From Posidonia oceanica (Eukaryota; Streptophyta; Magnoliopsida; Alismatales; Posidoniaceae), in assembly GCA_037176725.1 (NCBI GenBank), contig JAZBRS010000013.1, positions 12,217,001 to 12,281,000 on the forward strand: a DNA stretch of 64,000 bases, written 5' to 3'. This document shows positions 22,264 to 33,438 of the stretch, piece after piece. Each line of letters begins with the position of its first letter. The stretch's first letter is position 1. A program made the translations under genes and the position numbers. The notes below the pieces were generated by a model, which saw only the letters and a list, made by a program, of their open reading frames with translations, was not told where the DNA came from and did no database searches.

Positions 22264-22276
22264 TGGTATCAGAGCC
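22264..22276 (+). promoter_or_regulatory. Primer binding site of element E
   Basis: TGGTATCAGAGCC, complementary to the 3' end of initiator methionine tRNA, two bases after the LTR end. Confidence 0.85.
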
Positions 22277-22314
22277 TTGTTTATCTAGTTTTAAGATTTA
22301 ATTATCTTCTAGAT

Positions 22315-23717
22315 ATGGCTTCATATTCTTGTTCATCAAACTCTAGTATTATAAAGGGACAAAGTATAAATAAACCACCATTTTTTGATGTCAATAATTA
22401 TAACTATTGGAAATGTAGAATCATAATTTACCTTAAATCTATCAACCTTGATTTATGGGATATAGTTGTAAATGGATATACTCCTAGTAAAAAGAATTAT
22501 AAGAAATGGAATGAAAATGAGAAGAAATTAGCTACTTTAGATGCTAAGGGGTTACATATTCTGTTTTGTGTTATTAATCAAGAACAATTCAATCGTATTT
22601 CTAATTATAGAACATCTCATGAAGCATGGCATGTTTTAGAAGTTACTCATGAAAGAACAAATCAAGTAAAAGAAACTAAGATAAATATGCTTGTTCATAA
22701 GTATGAAATGTTTAAAATGCAACCATATGAATCTAATGGTGATATGTTTACAAGATGCACTGAGATTACTAACAAATTGCAATCTCTTGGTAAAAATTAT
22801 TCTCAAAGTGATTTAGTTAGAAAAGTACTTAGATCTCTTACTACAGATTTGGAGAAGAAGACCACTGCAATCGAGGAAGTAAAAGATCTCTCAACATATT
22901 TCCTAGAAAGCCTCATAGGAAATCTCACTTCCTATGAAGTACAAATGAAAAAGAAGGAATTTGAAGATGCTCCAAGAAGAAGAGTATGGCGTTTAAAGTC
23001 TCTTTCGAGTCGGATGATTTAGAAGATGATCTTGCTCTTATCTCTCACAAGTTTAAGGATTTCTTAATGGAAAGAAGAGTTCAAAAGAAGGACAAAAAGG
23101 ACAAAACAAAAATCAAGAAAAAGAAAGCTCTCCAAGCAACTTGGGATGATAGTGACTCTTCAACTGATGAGGAAATCTCATTCGATGATGAAGTAGCTCA
23201 CTCATGCTTTTTGGCTAAATCTAGTGAGGTATCATCTTTAGATAATATTGAAGATTTTTTTATGAATGATTTACTTGATGCTTTTAATGAGCTTTATTTA
23301 AAATATAAATCTTTAAATGGTAAATGCAAAAGTATAAACCAAAGTTTTGTTGAAATATCTCTTAAAAAGGAAATTATTTCAAATGAAAATGATGAATTGA
23401 GAAATAGGAATAAAGCATTTGAAATAGAAAATAATGTTTTAAAAAATGAGTTAAACATTATGAAATGCAAAATTGATATTTTGAAGAATGACATTGCATC
23501 ATTGAAAGTCAAAAGTGAAAGTTTACTTAATGATGTTAGTAAGTTTACACTTAAGAAGAAATCTTTTGATGTAAGGAAGTATAAAAGTGAAAATGTGCAT
23601 AGAAAGATTATTCCATATAAAAATAGTTTTGTTAGAGTAAAAAATAATGACAAATATGAAATTATTATTAAGAAAGTAGAAAATAGAAGATGGAATCCAA
23701 AAGTTAAAAATAAGTAG
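22315..23717 (+). pseudogene. copia-type gag of element E (one frameshift)
   Basis: The first frame (22315-23022) begins 39 bases after the primer binding site. It has the copia gag (UBN2/DUF4219) pattern: PPFFDVNNYNYWKCRI, LWDIVVNGY, HEAWHVLEVTHERT and LGKNYSQSDLVRKVLRSL. Near 22990 the frame shifts into a second ORF (22986-23717) with the usual FESDDLEDDLALISHKFKDF hinge, a Lys-rich segment and a long heptad-like coiled coil around 23330-23510. No CCHC zinc knuckle was found. It would assemble the particle of a non-autonomous element. The frameshift, if real, disables the full product. Confidence 0.75.
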
Positions 23718-25291
23718 ATTCCTATGACTAACAAATTTGGACATAAAATTAAGTGGGTACTAAAATCTCTACTTGTTCCAGGTACTTGATAATACCAAGG
23801 AGGAGAAGGAACATGGGACTACAAGTCATTGACAAATATTGGTAATCCCATTGAAAAATATGTTTTAATTGCTTTATGTTAAAACATGATTCTATATAAG
23901 TTTTTCATTCAAAATTTATTACTTAATGAAATTTTTGGATAGAATATATCTCAAAATCAATTATCATGATTTTATATGATTTTTTAAATTTTTATCGCAA
24001 TTTTTCTTGAATGTGCTTAAAACTCTAATCTCTAGATTTTGGTCAACCGAAATTTTTTGGTCTACCGAAAAACCTGACAGAAGGAATTTTGATTTTAAAT
24101 TGGTTTAACATTTGATTTTTTTAAATCAAGTTATCTTGATTCTTTAAAAGACTCATCCTTGCATACGTTTGTTATAAAAAAATTTGAAAGAATTTTTGAA
24201 GATTATTGAACCATTATTGTGATGTACATCTTCATCTTCTATTTAATCCTTGATCCATGTTATGTATCTTTTTGCTTATGACTAAATGAGGGAAGATAAT
24301 ATTATTTTTGCACTTAATCTACTTATTTATAAATGATAGGGGGAGAAAAAGTGATATATATATTCGCTTAATGATCATTTGCTCATATCAAATTTGGGAT
24401 TAAGAGTTTTTCAAGACTATATATTCTTACTCATGATGTTACTGAAATTAGTACTTGAAGTTTGTACATATTGTTACAATGATACATCTTTTGATATGAT
24501 ATGTATGGATTTTCATTAAACTAATTTTTTTTACACATGTTTGATGAAAGGAGGAGCATATTGATCTTTACTGAATAATTCTTTGAAATTGATCTTTATT
24601 GATTTTTACAATACACTTACTTATATTAAATATCTATGTTGAATAATTTTCTTTACCCATGCTTGTTGATAAAGGGAGCATATTGAATATATTTTCCATC
24701 ATATACTTATGATTGAATATCATTTATCATATGAAGTTGATTTTGATTGAATATCTTATAAAAGTTGAATTTGATTCTTATTGAATATGTTATAAAAGTT
24801 GATTTTGATACTTATTGAATATCATTTACCAAATGAAATTGATTTTGATCGAATATCTTTTGAAAGTTGATTTTGATACTTATTGAATATCATTTACCTT
24901 ATGAAGTTGATTCTTATTGAATATCTTATAAAAGTTGATTTTGATGCTTATTGAATATCCTTTACCTTTTAATATTGCTCTTGCTTATATTGATTTATTT
25001 TTTTGGATTTATGCCTTCTATTCATTTTGCTTATGACAAAAAGGGGGGAAAGAATAGGGATAGGTTTTCCAAAGCTATGTTTTGAACTTATCAAGTTAAT
25101 TAAGTGGATGGATTATGAGTCATACTTAAGCTTTTTTGTGTTTTTAACTTGGATTATTTATTTTTTGTTATTTTATATTGGACTCATATAGTTAGGGGGA
25201 GCATTGAGGTGTTTATTGTCATATCTTTATGCATATTCCAAGGAGGAGCTATTTCTATAGCTTTGAAATATTTGTAGTTTTTGTCATCATC
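23718..25291 (+). other. Non-coding interior of element E
   Basis: AT-rich, no pol domains. 24690-24970 is a loose tandem array of about 50-60-bp units containing TTGATTTTGAT and TTATTGAATAT. A short ORF at 25003-25191 is hydrophobic but unrecognised. Class-one words TTTGGTCAACCGAAA and TTTGGTCTACCGAAAA occur at about 24050. Confidence 0.6.
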
Positions 25292-25303
25292 AAAAAGAAG
25301 GAG
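25292..25303 (+). promoter_or_regulatory. Polypurine tract of element E
   Basis: AAAAAGAAGGAG followed by ATTG at the LTR start, the familiar plus-strand priming sequence before copia LTRs. Confidence 0.75.
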
Positions 25304-25305
25304 AT

Positions 25306-26408
25306 TGTTGGCAAAATTGCTTCATATCTATTTTGATGATAACAAAACATATTTATGAGCTAACCTTCTTAATAGGTCAAGGAAGAGTTCTCATGGACTT
25401 TGGAAAAAGAAGAAGGCGAAATTGGCAAAGAAGATATCTATGTAGAAGTTCAAGGCAATTCAAGTTAAATCTATTGAAGATTGGAGACCAAGTTTCTATT
25501 GTAATTAAAGTGTCATGTAAATGCAATATGTTGTATTCTAGGAACTTGTAATAATCTCCCAAATATCTCTATAGTGCCTTCGAAAAATAACCAAAGCCCC
25601 AAAACCATCATTCATTGAAAACATTAAGTATAGGACATTTCGGCATACCAAATATTTTCGGTATACCGAAATCTAGGCTTACAGAGTGCACAACCGAGAA
25701 CTAATTCAGCATACCAAACAAGTTTCAGTCTACCATTTTGTTCGTTTGTTGTGAATATTTGTGAGTCATTCGGTCGACCAAATCAATTTCGGCATACCGA
25801 ATGACTATCCGTTAGGGTAAAAATATAGTTGTTAGATACACACTTTCTACCTTTGATTTCTATATATAAGCACCCTATTTGACACAAACAAGACACACAT
25901 TCTAGAGCTTCAAGTCCTATCATATCTAAGCATTCCATTCCCATTTTATGAGAAGAATTCCCAAGTAATTCCCATTCCAATCCAATCCTATCTTTCACAA
26001 TTGTGTATTTAGGAGAGATAAAAAGAGTAGAGTTGTAATCTTCCTTTTCTTCTAGTGTAAGTTCTTATCCGATTGTGAGAAGGGAAAGTTGTGGCTTTTG
26101 CGGAGCTTGGGGAGGGTTCGTCAAGAAGTGTAACGATGGGATCTTAGCCTAGTAACAAAATCGGATTAAGGAAACTCTTGAGTGGTCCTCGAGGAGTGGA
26201 CTAAGCTAGGGAGGCTAAACCACTATAAATATCTTTTGCACATCATTTTCTCTCATCCCCTTCTTTACATGCTTATAGTTTAATATTTAAATCCTTCACT
26301 TTATTCCATGTACCTGAATATTGCTTGTGTTTGTTGAATAAGTGTTTTAAATTCCATATTTATCTTTAAATCTCTATTCACCTCTCTCTAAAGAAGCCTA
26401 AAAACCCA
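25306..26408 (+). repeat. 3' LTR of element E
   Basis: Starts TGTTGGCAAAATTGCTTCA and parallels the 5' LTR throughout with scattered substitutions and an insertion near 26000. It ends around CCTAAAAACCCA; the exact end (26408 to 26413) is uncertain. It contains the perfect palindrome TTTCGGTATACCGAAA at 25656-25671. Confidence 0.7.
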
Positions 26409-26416
26409 GGCCAAGA

Positions 26417-26421
26417 CCACA
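26417..26421. repeat. Target site duplication of array F (left copy)
   Basis: CCACA immediately before TGTAACG of the first F LTR; the matching CCACA is at 43616-43620. Just left of it, 26409-26416 looks like the left remainder of LTR G. Confidence 0.85.
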
Positions 26422-29400
26422 TGTAACGATCCGAGTCGCTACCAACAAAACCCAAAAGCCTAACAAATTTAAAACTTAATTAATTACAACAATTAATATA
26501 AACTACTGGGCTGAACAACAAATATCTATGCTAGGAACCTGCAGTGGACAGCTACGTAACTCCCACTATATGCACTAGAATTCCGAACCAGCTAATCATC
26601 TGCACCTGCAACTGAAAACCACATAAAGCACACATGAGTGACCTAGAAATCATCACCCAGCACACACCTCGCAAAAACCACAAGAGAAACCGACATAAAA
26701 CCTCAAATACGGCACAACCGGCAAAACCCCAAAAATCTAGGTCCACAACAAGCAATATAATCAAGTAAAACACCCTTCCCAAAGCCAACATGCTAAAACA
26801 GGGAAAAGCAGGTGTTTACAAAATATTTCACAAACTACGGCCCACCGGCCCAAAAGCTCAGAACCACTCAAAACCCTCCAACCCTCAAGCTGGGAAAACA
26901 CTCAGTCCAATATGGCCCAAAACAAGGCAGAAACACCTCATAAAAACTAAATCTTAATCAATATTACGGCCCACCGGCCCAAAGCTCAAACCAAAGCCAC
27001 ATGCCATAACTAAGCGGAAAAACATCTGTCCCAATACGGTCCAAAACTCAAACCACAATATCACGCCATACACAGGCGGAAAGCAACTGGTCCATTATGG
27101 CCCAAACAACAGTAAAACTCACAAAGCCCATGCTCAGGCAAAGCTCAAGGTCTAATACGGCTAGCAACAACCAAAACACAGCCCTGCGGGCACAAAACTA
27201 CAACTGATCGTGCTGCCTGGCGCCAAGCAACCGACCTGGCCTCAAGCAATAGCCAGGAACTCACGCCTGCAGCTTACTGCACTGCTACGAACACCCGCCT
27301 TGTGGAGGAGCATGTCCGTCCCGGCATCTCGTCACTAAAGATGCCTCAAAAGCGATCCCCACTTGGGAAAGCTACTCACCCCAACTAGGCAAGTTGTCCT
27401 CACTCAGGACAAACCACATGGCACGCCTAAAATACGGCGACCTCAACTCAGTGCTCCGAACCACTAGAGGCTCCAATCCCTAGGCTCAGCCAGCACCAGT
27501 GCTCCGAACCACTAGAGGCTCCAACCCCTAGGCTCAGCCAGCACCCAAAACCAGGCGAGTCCTGGTGCCCGTAACAACTAGGGTTTCATGCCCAGCTACG
27601 CAGGAGTATCATACCTCCCGAGTCCACTACTACGATACCGCTAAGTACGACTAGCACCCCGACCCCTAAACCTCAACCCAGGTGAAGTGTGCGACACACC
27701 AGGAATGCCGTCGCATCCCCGGGTCCAGCCAACACAACTCCCAGGTTTTCAGCCACGAAAAACCTCGGCAAAATCATTTGCAAACCATTCATGTTTTTCC
27801 TCAAAAATCTCTTTGAAAACATTTATTAAACTCACGAGCTAAAGCACAATAAGCCCCAAAACCAACCAAGGAAACCACATTGGAAAACAAGCTCGGGAGA
27901 GCATCCCAGACCAAAATCGGCAGACCGGTACTCCAACCGGTAGACCAAAAACTCTGCTTTGGTGGAACTAAATCCACCGGCCGACCGGTCCGCATAGTGA
28001 TCGGCAGACCGATATCACACCAGTCGTACCGAAAATCCCTGCTTCGGTGGAACTAAATCCCCCGGTCAGGCCGATCCAACCCGGAACCAACCCTGAAAAC
28101 GGCAGATCGATCAATATCGGTCGATCGAATTCAGGTTCTGGCCTAAATTTGACAGGAAAATGGGACACCGGTATGGACCGGTATCCCGATTTCTCTCAAA
28201 AATCGGTATACCGACCAAAATGGTCGTGCCGAACCAGAACAAGGCAGCCAACTTAGAAAACCGACTTAAAACCCAAAACACCTGAATCACTTTCCAAAAG
28301 AAGCATGCCATATACAGAAATCTCTGGAATTCAACAAGGAATGCAACCATACATATATTATGGTTTTCCGAGGCACGCAACACAAGAAAACACCGAAAAT
28401 CGAATATTCAAGTCATTTTCTACTAAAATCCCAAAACACTATCAAAACCATGCCAAAACAATCATGCAACACATAGGAACGAGCACATCCACTAAAGCAA
28501 CCCAAACATATCACATTTGCCTCAATCCGAGGCCCAAAACACCGGAATTCACCGGGAAACCACAATCAGGCAATTAAGCCGCTTGGGCCATATATTCGGC
28601 CAAAACCACATAAAATCTCTAAAAATCACCAAACCTCTACCATAGCATATGCAAGGCACACAATTAAATCATAATCAAGCCATTCGTGCGCCCACAACTC
28701 AAGAAACCACCAAAAATCCACATTTGAGCTATAAACCAACTTAAGCCGATAAATCCAACTAAAATGCATATAAATCCCTAAAAATTGCCAAACACAAACT
28801 TAACATTCAAAACATGGCAAGGGACACATGCATATCAATTTCTAAATATTTAGAGCTCCTAGGGCGAGGCCTGTACCTTGGGACAAAGGGACAACCTCCG
28901 TCCTTCGGCGATCCACACGCACTCCGAGCTCCACGCACCGCTCTTGGGCTCGCCGCTCCACCGGGACGACGATCGGAGCTCGCCGCACAACCGCCGGGCG
29001 CCACCGCATGCCGGCCACCACCAACAACCGCCAACAACCGAGGAGGAAGAGGAAGAAGAAGGAGGGGAGGGGAGGGGGAAAATGGAGGAGGAGAGAGTGG
29101 AGGGAGGAGGAGATGGATGGGGAGAGGGGGAGGAGAGGGCTGCGCCAGCCACTAAGGCACAGGCGCGAGGGGAGGAGAGGGAGGAGGGGAGAACGGGTGG
29201 GGGAGAGGGCACGAGTGGGATAGGGGGATGCACACGTGGGGGAGGGGGGAGGAGATGCGTGCGTAAGGAGGAGGTGGGGAAAAAGAGAGAGGAGGGGGAC
29301 ACGTGAGGGAGAGGTGGGGGAAAGGAGAGGGGAGGGAGAGAGATAGAGAGAGAGAGGGGAAGGGAGAGAAAGAGAGGGAGGGAAAGAGAGAGAGAAAGTT

Positions 29401-29599
29401 AGGGACTAGACCACAATCTGTTCCACCAACCACCACAAGTGAGAGTCCACAACAACAATACAGCTGGAGACCCACACAAACCATAGATAGGGCCCACCAC
29501 AACTCAAGTGGGGCCCGCAATGCCAGTAACACCCGACTGCAGCCAAGGAATTCATTATAAAAGCATAATAACAAGGAAAATGAATTCCCAGGTGTTACA
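26422..29599 (-). repeat. LTR F1 (3' LTR, left)
   Basis: 3,178 bp. Its left part (to 28560) differs at many scattered sites from F2 and F3. From 28561 on it equals F2. Holds a 48-bp tandem pair starting GTGCTCCGAACCACTAGAGG (27451 and 27499), the palindrome TCGGTATACCGA (28203-28214), and a purine-rich run 29040-29400. All ORFs here are low-complexity artefacts. Confidence 0.85.
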
Positions 29600-29641
29600 T
29601 CATAAACACCTAAAAAAGGATTTCACCCCTGATATCAATGG

Positions 29642-30760
29642 CAGGCGAAAAGGTGCAGGTACCGAGCAAGGATGTCATCCTCGTGCTCCCAAGTGGCCTT
29701 TTCTGCTCCATGATGCTGCCATCACACAAGAACCAGCGGAATCACCTTATTTCGCAACACCTATTCTCTATGATCAACAATCTGGACAGCCTCCTCAACA
29801 AAGGAGAGATCTTCCAGGAGCACCCCTGGCTGAACAGGGATCACCTGTGAAACATCAGCCAGACACTTCCTCAGCATGGAGACGTGAAACACACTGTGCA
29901 CTGCCGACAGCTTTGGTGGTAGGGCCAATCTATAGGCTACTTCACCAACCCTCTGCGTGATCTGGTACAAGCCAATATTGCGGGGACTCAGCTTCCCACG
30001 CTTGCCAAACCTCTTCACGCCTTTGGTCGGTGAAACCTTCAAGAACACAAAGTCTCCCACCAAAAACTCCAACGGTCTCCGCCTCTGGTCAGCATAACTC
30101 TTCTGCCAACTCTGTGCAGTCAGAAGCCTTCTGCGGATCAAGTCCACCTTGTCCGCATACTGCTGCACAAACTCAGGACCAAGAAGCTGCCACTCTCCTA
30201 CCTCGCTCCAGCAAATCGGGGATTTGCAGGGCCTACCATATAGGACATCGTATGGTGTCATCCCGATACTAGAGTGGTAGCTATTGTTGTATGCAAACTC
30301 AACCAATGGCAGGTGGTCCTCCCAACTTCCTTGCAAGTCTAGGGCACAAGCTCTCAACATATCCTCCAGAGTCTAGATAGTCCTCTCTGTCTGACCATCC
30401 GACTGAGGGTGAAAAGCTGTACTGAAATTGAGTACCGTGCCAAAAGCTTACTGCAAAGTCCTCCAGAACCTCGAGGTAAATTGCGTGTCTCTATCAGACA
30501 CAATGGATATAGGAACACCATGCAGCCGAACGATCTCCGATACGTACAGTTCTGCCAACCATCGTAGGGGAAGATTCACCTAGATAGCAAGAAAATGAGC
30601 TGACTTGGTTAGCCGATCAACGATCACCCACACGGTGTCGTTCTTCCTCATGGTATGCGGTAACCCAGTCACAAAGTCCATAGAGATGTGTTCCCATTTC
30701 CATTCCGGTATACTTAACGGCTGAAGAGCTCCGCTAGGTCTCTGATGCTCTGCCTTGACT
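29642..30760 (-). pseudogene. Integrase core and chromodomain of element F (body 1)
   Basis: The frame 29761-30360 carries EFAYNNSYHSSIGMTPYDVL and GRPCKSPICWSEVGE, the integrase C-terminal region (VGDFVFLKVSPTKGVKRFG) and FHVSMLRKCL. After a TAA and frameshift near 29765, a third frame gives VLRNKVIPLVLV, then TGA, then WQHHGAEKATWEHEDD, a chromodomain that can direct insertion to heterochromatin. To the right, 30361-30760 holds the zinc-proximal core with [10 protein letters not shown] and [14 protein letters not shown], broken by three TAG and one TAA. Confidence 0.8.
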
Positions 30761-30762
30761 AG

Positions 30763-31877
30763 CTAGTAGGTCACACACCTTGCCACATAGTCAGCAACTT
30801 CTCTCTTCATGCCAGGCCACCAAAAGTTCCGCTTCAGATCCCGATACATCTTCATGGATCCTAGATAGACGGTGTACTTGGATCTATGGGCTTCATCCAG
30901 TAACCTCCGCCTGGCTTCCTCATACTGGGGCACAAATAGGCACTGATCAAACCTCAACTCCCCATGTACACCGAGAGAAAAGTCTAGCGCTTCCCCAACG
31001 TGCAACTTCTCAACTGTCGCCTGAAAGAAGGGGTCTGTCTGCTGACAAGCAATAATGAACTCCACTAGCTTGGGACGAACAGACAAGCTCATCATATAGG
31101 CACAGCTTGCTCCCCGATGTAGTCTCTTGAGTCCACAGTCAGCCAGATCCTCCAACATGGTCCACTCCTTGACCATCAGGCTCGCCACGACGTGCGTACG
31201 CCGGCTCAGAGCATCAGTGACCACATTGGCCTTCCCAAGGTGGTAGGCCAAACTGAAATCATAGTCCTTAAGGTACTCCACCCACCTCCATTGCCGCATG
31301 TTGTGGTCCTTCTGTGTAAATATATACTTCAGACTCTTGTGGTCTGTGTAGACCTCGAACACCACGGCAGCCATCTCAAGATCATGGGTAGGGTAGTTCT
31401 TCTCGTGGTCTTTCAACTGACGGGAGGCATAAGCCACAACATTGCCACGCTGCATCAGAACACTACCCAACCCAACACCACTAGCATCACTATAAACAAT
31501 GAAGCCACCACTACTAGAAGGCAAGGTCAGAACAGGAGTAGAAGTCAGATGAGCCTTCAACTCATTGAAACTCACCTCACAACCTTGGTCCCAAATAAAC
31601 GGAACCCCTTGCTTGGTGAGAGCTGTCAAGGATGAGGCAATAGAAGAGAAATCCCTAATAAACCTCCTATAGTAACCTGCCAATCCCAGGAAACTTCTAA
31701 TCTCAGTCACAATCCTGGGTCTCTGCTAATTGCTAACTGCCTCAACCATGGCAGGATCAACTCTGACGCCGTCTCCAGAGATAAGGTGGCCAAGGAACAT
31801 AACCTCCCTCAACCAGAACTCACACTTGGAGAACTTGGCGTACAGTAGGTGCTGCCTCAGAACATCCAGCACCGCCC
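30763..31877 (-). pseudogene. RT thumb, RNase H and integrase zinc finger of element F (body 1)
   Basis: Minus strand. [20 protein letters not shown] and [11 protein letters not shown] are the RT thumb, then [37 protein letters not shown] and DALSRR of RNase H, then the integrase zinc-binding start ([16 protein letters not shown]). About 14 residues usually found between VVF and [11 protein letters not shown] are missing. The RT palm with its catalytic Asp pair is absent: the thumb is fused directly to protease at about 31877. Confidence 0.85.
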
Positions 31878-33264
31878 TCAAAAGACTCGGAGACAAAAGA
31901 GAACGTGCTCCCTGAGTCAAACAGAACTTTGGCCATTCGGCCCGCCACAAGATAAGAACCTAAGGCCAAATCACAACCAACAGCATCCCCAATTAAACAA
32001 GAAGGATCATATTACAGGGGGAAAGAAACAACAACAACAACAACACACAATGGGTCACACCACCCAAAGGAAACTACGGGGACTTACCCTCTACCACATT
32101 ACCAGAGGGCCCACAGTCGAGAGCTAAAATAGTAAACACATACCCCCAGGTCGGCTGCTGTGGCACACTCCCTGCTCGCTTGGGAGGATCCAGGCACATC
32201 CTCTGCACATGTCCCGATCTCCCACAGTTGTAGCACACCACTCTGCTCTGATTCGTCGCCTACTGTGCTCAAGGGCAGTGCACTGCAAAGTGACCCATCT
32301 GGCCACACTGGAAATACTGGGCGCTACCCTGTCCACTCGAAGCAGCCTGACTCGGACTGGTGCTACCAACTCCTGCAAAGCTGTGCCGGGCGCTGGAGGC
32401 AAGGCCAACACCACCACTACCTCGAGCAAAACTATGCCGGGCACCAGAACCACCGCCAGATCTATCCTTCTTTCTCTTCCCTGGGCTACTCATGCCATTG
32501 GAACTCGGTGGACTAGAGACAGAAAACTGGGAAGTGAAGGGCAACTTGGCCTTCCCCTTGGAGTGACCACTCACATACTGGTTGTACTCGTCTTCAAAGC
32601 GAGAAGCCATCTGGACCACCTCAGCTATTGTTGCACATCGACAGCCCATCACCTTCACCCTCAAACTGGGTTGAAGGTCCTCTAGAAATCTCTTTGCCCG
32701 CCTTTCCTCAGAATCAAAGGCCTGGGCGAACCTCTCCAACCGGGCAAAAGAGGCTTCATACCCAGCCACAGACATCCTGCCCTGTTGCAGACTCCAGAAC
32801 TCTCGGTCGAATTGGCTCTTCACATGGCTCGAAAAGTACTTCTCATGGAATGCAGCCTCATAGTCTTTCCACTTGATGTCGACCGTTATAGAATCCAGGA
32901 ACTTCAGCCGCCTTATGGCTCTCCACCACTCATCGGCATCGCCTTCGAGCTGAAAGGTAGACCACCGCACCCAGTGCTCCTCTAGGCACGCCAAACTATC
33001 CAACAACTTCTCAATCCTTAGCAGCCATGCCTCGCTCTCCTCAAGAGTACCAGTACCCTTGAATGTCGGCGGGTGGAGCATGCTCAATTAGCGAAGCCAC
33101 GGATCTCCCTCAGGCGCTCTACCAGGGCCACTCTTGCCAAACGCTTGAGAGATCCCATGCATCCAGCCTTGCAACTCCATCCACACGCCCTACTAACCAC
33201 TCTCCTCTCGAGAGCTAGGTTCCTCAGCAGGGGCCTTGTCCTTCCGACGGCCACGGCGAGACAT
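31878..33264 (-). pseudogene. gag and start of protease of element F (body 1)
   Basis: I take the start as ATG at 33264 (MSRRGRRKDKAPAEE), about 160 bases from the primer site; two TAG and one TAA interrupt the leader. The capsid core (32269-33087) has GDADEWWRAIRRLKFL and FWSLQQGRMSVAGYE. Two zinc knuckles follow: FQCGQMGHFAVHC, which has lost its first Cys to Tyr, and CYNCGRSGHVQRMC, separated by a TGA and a TAG. Near 31915 [12 protein letters not shown] is the protease active site, truncated at the deletion junction. Confidence 0.82.
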
Positions 33265-33421
33265 GCTGAACCAGGAGAGAAGCAATAAAAACCTGCACCA
33301 TAGCCAATAAGACAAGCAACAATATATGCCAAACAACAGGTGCAGACTCGATCATGATATGCAATTTCCTATGGAGTCACTAGACTGACCACTCCTAGGC
33401 TAGTGCAACCTAGTGAACCTA

Positions 33422-33434
33422 GGCTCTGATACTA
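33422..33434 (-). promoter_or_regulatory. Primer binding site of element F, body 1
   Basis: Minus strand reads TAGTATCAGAGCC, one base off the tRNA-iMet site TGGTATCAGAGCC, four bases from the LTR end at 33439. The same site in body 2 is at 40429-40441. Confidence 0.75.
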
Positions 33435-33438
33435 ATTC

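Larger units (their letters stand above)
21157..26408 (+). mobile_element. Gag-only copia-type retrotransposon E
   Basis: Two similar LTRs of about 1.1 kb flank a primer binding site, a gag-like ORF, a 1.6 kb AT-rich non-coding region and a polypurine tract. No protease, integrase or reverse transcriptase is detectable anywhere in the 3 kb interior. The design fits non-autonomous terminal-repeat elements with a gag gene that use enzymes from a relative, here probably a SIRE/copia-like partner. No target duplication could be matched, because the right end abuts an LTR G remnant. Confidence 0.7.

Noticed and set aside
28807..29574. Many ORFs on both strands over the GA-rich part of LTR F1 (and the same at 35814-36581, 42821-43689, 44401-45298)
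   Set aside because: Low-complexity Gly/Arg/Glu or Pro/Ser/Leu products of a purine-rich run; repeated identically with the LTR and without recognisable domains.
30030..32685. Plus-strand ORFs opposite the F gag-pol (and copies at 37037-39692)
   Set aside because: Shadows of the minus-strand gag-pol, which shows clear domains.
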